This document shows, piece after piece, positions 60,169 to 64,000 of a stretch of DNA of 64,000 bases (position 1 is the first letter of the stretch; every line of letters begins with the position of its first letter). The notes beneath the pieces are model-generated. The model was given only the letters and a program-made list of their open reading frames with translations, made no database searches and was not told the DNA's origin. Both the position numbers and the translations under genes were made by a program. The stretch comes from Bacillota bacterium (GTDB taxonomy: Bacteria > Bacillota > Clostridia > Acetivibrionales > DSM-1351): NCBI GenBank assembly GCA_023460955.1, contig JAEWOH010000065.1, positions 1-64,000 on the forward strand, in the 5' to 3' direction.

Positions 60169-60573
60169 TCAACGGAGATTTATTCCGAATATGCCGCCCA
60201 GGCAACCTACTATAGCACCGATTATAACAGTCAGAAGTACCTGCACATCCACAGCGAAATTCATGAAAACTATACTGCTTGCCAGATATAGAATTGCTAC
60301 ATACAATACTCCAACAGCGCAGCCATTCATCCAGCCTTTGCTTTTCACGTTTTTTGTAGAGTAGGCTGAAGCAGTCAGAACACTGATAATAGTGGTTATC
60401 AGTACAGCAATGAAAGTATATTTTTCAGGAAAATCCGTATAAGTCAAAAATAAAGCAAAGGCAAGAAAACATGGAAGAGTTATAAGAAACGATAAAATAA
60501 GTCCTTTTAATACTCTCAAAAGATTTACATGTTCATCGAGCTGCTTTTTCAATCCTTGTGTCTGTCCGGCCAT
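60169..60573 (-). CDS. TIGR04086-like membrane protein
   Basis: 134 residues with four predicted helices (about 26-46, 53-73, 82-103, 108-130). Strong GGAGG ribosome binding site. It sits between yajC and the SCIFF gene in the conserved clostridial order, where the TIGR04086 family protein is expected. Function unknown; possibly linked to export of the ranthipeptide or to Sec. Confidence 0.85.
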   Translation of the reverse strand: MAGQTQGLKKQLDEHVNLLRVLKGLILSFLITLPCFLAFALFLTYTDFPEKYTFIAVLITTIISVLTASAYSTKNVKSKGWMNGCAVGVLYVAILYLASSIVFMNFAVDVQVLLTVIIGAIVGCLGGIFGINLR

Positions 60574-60672
60574 ATGGTACCTCCAAAAATAAAATATAAA
60601 AGTTTTCTATATATCTTATTTTTGAGGCTGGTTTCTTAGAACAAGCTATTACTAAATTTGTCTATTATTTTA

Positions 60673-60951
60673 TTAACCCTCTACAGGCTTAACTACATCC
60701 TTGATTGCCCAGCGCTTAAATACAACCTGAGTCTTTTCTACACTGGTTTCAACAGTAATTTCATCATCCTTGATATTTACTATCTTTCCGTATATCCCTC
60801 CTATAGATGTAACAGCCCATCCAACCTGTAAAGAATTGAGAAGCTCTTTAGTTTTCTTTTCTTTTCTCTTCTGAGGAAGAATAAGCATAACGTACATTAA
60901 ACCGAACACTAATCCCATCGGTATAACAAATTGGAATAAAATTGCTTCCAT
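60673..60951 (-). CDS. yajC: Preprotein translocase subunit YajC
   Basis: 92 residues, one N-terminal membrane helix (about 8-28), then a cytoplasmic domain with PQKRKEKKTKELLNSLQVG and VTSIGGIYGKIVNIKDDEITVETS. Part of the Sec accessory complex with SecDF. CGGAGG ribosome binding site. Confidence 0.95.
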   Translation of the reverse strand: MEAILFQFVIPMGLVFGLMYVMLILPQKRKEKKTKELLNSLQVGWAVTSIGGIYGKIVNIKDDEITVETSVEKTQVVFKRWAIKDVVKPVEG

Positions 60952-61035
60952 AAAATTAAAACCTCCGTTAAAATATATTTATTTAACACAGTATTCCTGT
61001 ATTAATCTGAAAATTGTACCGGGTTAAAAAACCCT

Positions 61036-62160
61036 TTATTTTTTTGAGTAACCGTATTTATAATAAAAATCATCCCTGAAACTTCCTAATCTATCATCAA
61101 TTATAGCCTGTCTTACCTGTTTCATCAAGTTAATTAAGAAATATAAGTTGTGCCAGGTAGTCAATCTCAGTCCCAATAATTCTCCACATTTAAGCAGATG
61201 TCTTATATATGCTCTTGAGTAATTACGACATACATAGCAGTCACATTCAGGGTCTAATTTTGAGAAATCCCTTGCATACTTGGCATCGCGGATTATTACC
61301 CTTCCCTGGCTTGTCATTACCGTTCCGTTACGTCCTATTCTGGTCGGAAGTACACAGTCGAACATATCAATCCCTCTGATGGAACCTTCAATCAAATAAT
61401 CAGGAGAGCCCACTCCCATGAGGTATCTAGGCTTATCAGCCGGCATCAGCGGCGCTGTATAGTCCAAAACCTCGTACATAAGCTCTGCAGGTTCTCCAAC
61501 ACTTAACCCGCCGATAGCATAACCCGGAAAATCCAGTTCATTGAGCTGGTTGGCACTTTCTATTCTAAGGTCTTTATACATTCCACCCTGAATTATACCA
61601 AACAGAGACTGTTTTTCGGTATTTGTATGTGCATCTTTACATCGCTTTGCCCAGCGAGTGGTTCTTTCCATGGATTTTTTAACGTAGTCGTATTCGGCAG
61701 GGTATGGGGCACATTCATCAAAAGCCATTATTATATCTGCTCCCAAATCATTTTCTATACCCATAACCGATTCCGGAGTGAAAATGTGCTTTGATCCATC
61801 CAAATGAGATCTGAAGGTTACGCCTTCCTCGGTGATTTTTCTCAAGCCGCTTAAGCTGAACACCTGAAACCCGCCGCTGTCAGTAAGTATGGGCCTGTCC
61901 CAATTCATGAAGCCATGCAGGCCACCCGCCTGCTTTACGATGTCCTGTCCCGGCCTGAGATAGCAATGATAAGTATTGCTCAATATAATTTTAGCGTCTA
62001 TTTCCTTTAATTCCTCAGGTGACATACCCTTTACGGTAGCAAGGGTACCAACCGGCATAAATATTGGAGTATCGAAAGAGCCGTGCGGTGTATGAACTTT
62101 TCCAAGCCTCGCACCTGTCTGCTTACAGGTCTTAATTAATTCATAAGTTACTGCTGCCAT
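61036..62160 (-). CDS. tgt: tRNA-guanine transglycosylase
   Basis: 374 residues. ILTDSGGFQVFSLSGL and DECAPYPA with catalytic Asp, GGLSVGE, and the zinc-binding CDCYVCRNYSRAYIRHLL near the C-terminus. Exchanges G34 for preQ1 in tRNAs with GUN anticodons. GGAAGG ribosome binding site. Follows queA in the queuosine operon. Confidence 0.97.
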   Translation of the reverse strand: MAAVTYELIKTCKQTGARLGKVHTPHGSFDTPIFMPVGTLATVKGMSPEELKEIDAKIILSNTYHCYLRPGQDIVKQAGGLHGFMNWDRPILTDSGGFQVFSLSGLRKITEEGVTFRSHLDGSKHIFTPESVMGIENDLGADIIMAFDECAPYPAEYDYVKKSMERTTRWAKRCKDAHTNTEKQSLFGIIQGGMYKDLRIESANQLNELDFPGYAIGGLSVGEPAELMYEVLDYTAPLMPADKPRYLMGVGSPDYLIEGSIRGIDMFDCVLPTRIGRNGTVMTSQGRVIIRDAKYARDFSKLDPECDCYVCRNYSRAYIRHLLKCGELLGLRLTTWHNLYFLINLMKQVRQAIIDDRLGSFRDDFYYKYGYSKK

Positions 62161-62204
62161 ATCTATAATCCTTCCGTAATTGTTTAGTGTTATCTTATAA
62201 CTAC

Positions 62205-62262
62205 TATCTACTACCTGCTATCTACTATCTGCTAGCACTGAACTACTAACTACTAACTACTA
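62205..62262. repeat. Degenerate CTACTAAC-type repeat
   Basis: Between queA and tgt, a run of CTACTAACTACTAAC and CTACTATCTACTACC-type units. It resembles the reverse complement of the 17785-17832 repeat and may be one family. Confidence 0.6.
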
Positions 62263-63288
62263 CTTAATAAACATTGCGTCACCGAAGCTGAAAAACCTGT
62301 ACCGTTCCTTAACAGCTACCGAATAGGCATTAAGAACCTTTTCCCTGCCCGCCAGTGAGCTTACCAGCATTATCAAAGTTGACTCGGGCAGATGGAAATT
62401 TGTAATAAGCCTGTCCACTATTTTAAAGCTGTAACCCGGATAAATAAAGATGTCGGTCCAACCGTCGGAAGCCTTCAGCTCACCATTACAGCTGTTACCC
62501 ACCGTTTCAAGCACTCTGCAGCTGGTAGTTCCTACAGCAACAACTTTTTTACCGTTTCTTTTCGTGTCATTTATTGTATCGCAGGCTTCCTGACTTATAG
62601 AATAATACTCTGAATGCATTTTATGCTGGGTAATATCTTCAACCTTGACAGGTCTGAAGGTTCCAAGTCCAACATGAAGCATTACATATGCTATTTTTAC
62701 ACCTTTCTGAGTCAATGTTTCAAGGAGTTCCTGCGTAAAATGCAGGCCGGCAGTCGGTGCCGCCGCCGAGCCATTGTATTTTGCATATACGGTCTGATAA
62801 CGCTCAGGGTCTTCCAGCTTTTCGGTTATATACGGCGGCAGGGGCATTATGCCCACTTTGTCCAGTATTTCTTCAAAGATGCCTTCATATATAAACCTTA
62901 CAAGCCTGTTACCCTCTTCAAGTACCTCTAGTATTTCAGCCTTGAGTTCACCATTCCCGAAAACAAATCTAGCACCCGGTTTGGCTTTCTTTCCGGGTCT
63001 CAAAATAACTTCCCAGGTGTCCTCAGCTATCCTTTTTAAAAGCACAAATTCTATCTTTCCGCCGCTGCCTTCCTTTTCCCCTAAAAGCCTTGCAGGGATG
63101 ACTCTTGTATTATTTAAAACAAGGCAGTCACCTTCAGAAAAGTATTCAACTATATCTTTAAACAATTTATGATTAATTTCTCCCGACTCCCTGTCCAGTA
63201 CCATTAAACGGGAGTTGTCTCTTTTCTCCAATGGGTGCTGAGCAATAAGTTCTTCGGGCAAGTAATAATCAAATTCCTTTAAATCCAC
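62260..63288 (-). CDS. queA: S-adenosylmethionine:tRNA ribosyltransferase-isomerase
   Basis: 342 residues. Typical FDYYLPEELIAQHPLEKRDNSRLMVL start, TRVIPARLLG, PTAGLHFT, VGLGTFRPV and the C-terminal TNFHLPESTLIMLVSSLAGR motif. Makes epoxyqueuosine in tRNA. The GTG at 63288 is 7 nt from GGAGG and gives the standard start; an ATG at 63306 precedes that site. Confidence 0.96.
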   Translation of the reverse strand: MDLKEFDYYLPEELIAQHPLEKRDNSRLMVLDRESGEINHKLFKDIVEYFSEGDCLVLNNTRVIPARLLGEKEGSGGKIEFVLLKRIAEDTWEVILRPGKKAKPGARFVFGNGELKAEILEVLEEGNRLVRFIYEGIFEEILDKVGIMPLPPYITEKLEDPERYQTVYAKYNGSAAAPTAGLHFTQELLETLTQKGVKIAYVMLHVGLGTFRPVKVEDITQHKMHSEYYSISQEACDTINDTKRNGKKVVAVGTTSCRVLETVGNSCNGELKASDGWTDIFIYPGYSFKIVDRLITNFHLPESTLIMLVSSLAGREKVLNAYSVAVKERYRFFSFGDAMFIK

Positions 63289-63436
63289 AATAAGTCCTCC
63301 GACCATATAAATAACGTTTCAGTAACGTATTAAATTTAATTACTTCATATTATATGTATAATTGAGCTGCTTAAAACGCTGTATCAAATAAACAATAAAT
63401 ATCATACATTATAATTACTTATATTACAAATACTTA
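63289..63436. other. Intergenic region, divergent
   Basis: AT-rich, no coding frame seen. It holds the queA promoter region, but no single clear -35/-10 pair was chosen. Confidence 0.4.
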
Positions 63437-63465
63437 TTGCCATATATACTGTTTTTTTGTATAAT
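63437..63465 (+). promoter_or_regulatory. SigA promoter of the aspartate kinase gene
   Basis: TTGCCA (63437-63442) and TATAAT (63460-63465) with a 17-nt spacer. Confidence 0.65.
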
Positions 63466-63496
63466 TTATGAGATAATTCCTGCAAGAAAATATTAG

Positions 63497-63608
63497 GAGA
63501 TATCTCATATAAGTGACAGGCAATAACAAAATTATACTAGCTTAAGAAACCGGCCCAAAGCCGGTTCATTATTATATTAAATACACTTATTAAGGATGGC
63601 TCCTGTCA
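63497..63608 (+). promoter_or_regulatory. Structured leader of the aspartate kinase gene
   Basis: Palindrome GAGATATCTC (63497-63506). ATAAGTG (63509-63515) is complementary to CACTTAT (63584-63590), and the overlapping TGACAGG (63514-63520) to CCTGTCA (63602-63608); both enclose a 7-bp hairpin AACCGGC/GCCGGTT (63548-63566). It does not match the lysine riboswitch or a T-box. May be an unassigned cis-regulatory RNA. Confidence 0.45.
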
Positions 63609-63648
63609 GGTATAAAAATATAGTTATTATGGATGGAGGATGCAACGA

Positions 63649-64000
63649 ATGAAAGTAGCAAAATTTGGTGGGACTTCACTGGCTAACGCTGAACAAATAA
63701 AAAAGGTCTGCGACATAGTACTATCTGATAGTGACAGAAGAATTATTGTAGTATCAGCACCTGGAAAAAGAGATAAACAAGATACAAAGGTAACCGATCT
63801 ATTGATTGCCTGCGCTAATAAGCAGCTTGGAACCGGCGAATCTTCAGCTGAGCTTGAAGCCGTTGTAAAAAGATTTAAAGATATCTCAGATGAACTTAAA
63901 CTGGACAGTGGTATTGTTGATGAAATCAGAAAAGATCTGGAAGCACGTGTTCAGCTTGATACAAGTCATGAAGGAATGTTCATGGATGCAATGAAAGCAG
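63649..64000 (+). CDS. Aspartate kinase (partial, runs off the window)
   Basis: First 117 residues. MKVAKFGGTSLAN is the aspartokinase N-terminal signature, and VVVSAPGKRDKQDTKVTDLL matches the family. First step of the lysine/threonine/methionine pathway. GGAGG before the ATG. Which isozyme it is cannot be told without the regulatory C-terminal ACT domains. Confidence 0.93.
   Translation, partial: MKVAKFGGTSLANAEQIKKVCDIVLSDSDRRIIVVSAPGKRDKQDTKVTDLLIACANKQLGTGESSAELEAVVKRFKDISDELKLDSGIVDEIRKDLEARVQLDTSHEGMFMDAMKA

Noticed and set aside
63289..63436. preQ1 riboswitch upstream of queA
   Set aside because: No preQ1-I type hairpin with its A-rich tail, nor a preQ1-II-like core, is visible on the minus strand.
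63466..63648. Lysine riboswitch or T-box before aspartate kinase
   Set aside because: I looked for the conserved lysine riboswitch core and the T-box AGGGTGGNACCGCG sequence and found neither, though the leader is structured.

Overview
The window reads as chromosomal DNA from an anaerobic, spore-forming, low-GC Clostridium-type Firmicute. The best guess, by inference only, is the Ruminiclostridium / cluster III group of cellulolytic clostridia. Supporting signs are SpoVS behind a good SigH-type promoter, a probable spore-coat-like protein, the clostridial SCIFF ranthipeptide next to tgt-yajC-secDF, indolepyruvate:ferredoxin oxidoreductase, Gram-positive FapR and LexA boxes, very AT-rich spacers and frequent TTG/GTG starts. 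Almost all of it is ordinary core genome. I see no prophage, no insertion sequence and no CRISPR; the only trace of mobile DNA is a short tyrosine-recombinase remnant beside rnpB.

Layout. 0.3-4 kb: spore-associated protein with 27-bp repeats, superoxide dismutase, spoVS, an Elp3-like radical SAM protein and rnc. 4-10.4 kb: fatty acid/phospholipid cluster fapR-plsX-fabH-fabD-fabG-acpP-fabF on the minus strand, starting from a SigA promoter with a FapR operator just downstream and lacking an enoyl-ACP reductase gene. 10.6-17.6 kb: cinA, murJ, recA (LexA box), recX, rimO, pgsA. 18-22 kb: a phosphate-binding-like lipoprotein and a nucleotide-sugar-epimerase-like gene sharing a duplicated promoter block, then a membrane-anchored polysaccharide deacetylase. 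22-26.6 kb: iorA-iorB-paaK-ACT, an aryl-pyruvate oxidation operon. 27-40 kb: LCP cell-wall ligase, ComFB, aroE, yqeG, a UvrD-type helicase, a Nudix hydrolase, a DinG-type helicase fused to a Cas4/RecB-like nuclease domain, and small metabolic enzymes. 40-46.5 kb: a secreted beta-propeller-like protein and a GNAT-GNAT-RsgA-like operon preceded by a roughly 350-nt leader. 46.6-50.6 kb: QueG-like Fe-S protein, rnpB, Nif3-like and TrmK genes, and two tRNA genes. 51-54 kb: rpoD-dnaG. 55-63.3 kb: queA-tgt-yajC-(TIGR04086-like)-SCIFF-SCIFF maturase-gamma carbonic anhydrase-like-secD-secF. 63.6 kb to the end: the start of an aspartate kinase gene behind a structured leader.

Most notable non-routine features. 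(1) The leader of the RsgA-like/GNAT/GNAT operon: a strong promoter, a 19-codon ORF with a good ribosome binding site, a two-tier RNA hairpin, two consecutive terminator-like hairpins, then the GTPase gene. This is the architecture of ribosome-mediated (possibly antibiotic-induced) attenuation. (2) The SCIFF ranthipeptide unit, with a terminator between precursor and maturase genes. (3) A 41-bp promoter block present twice within 1.5 kb. (4) An aspartokinase leader with two overlapping, competing helices. All calls come from reading the sequence alone; no database was searched.
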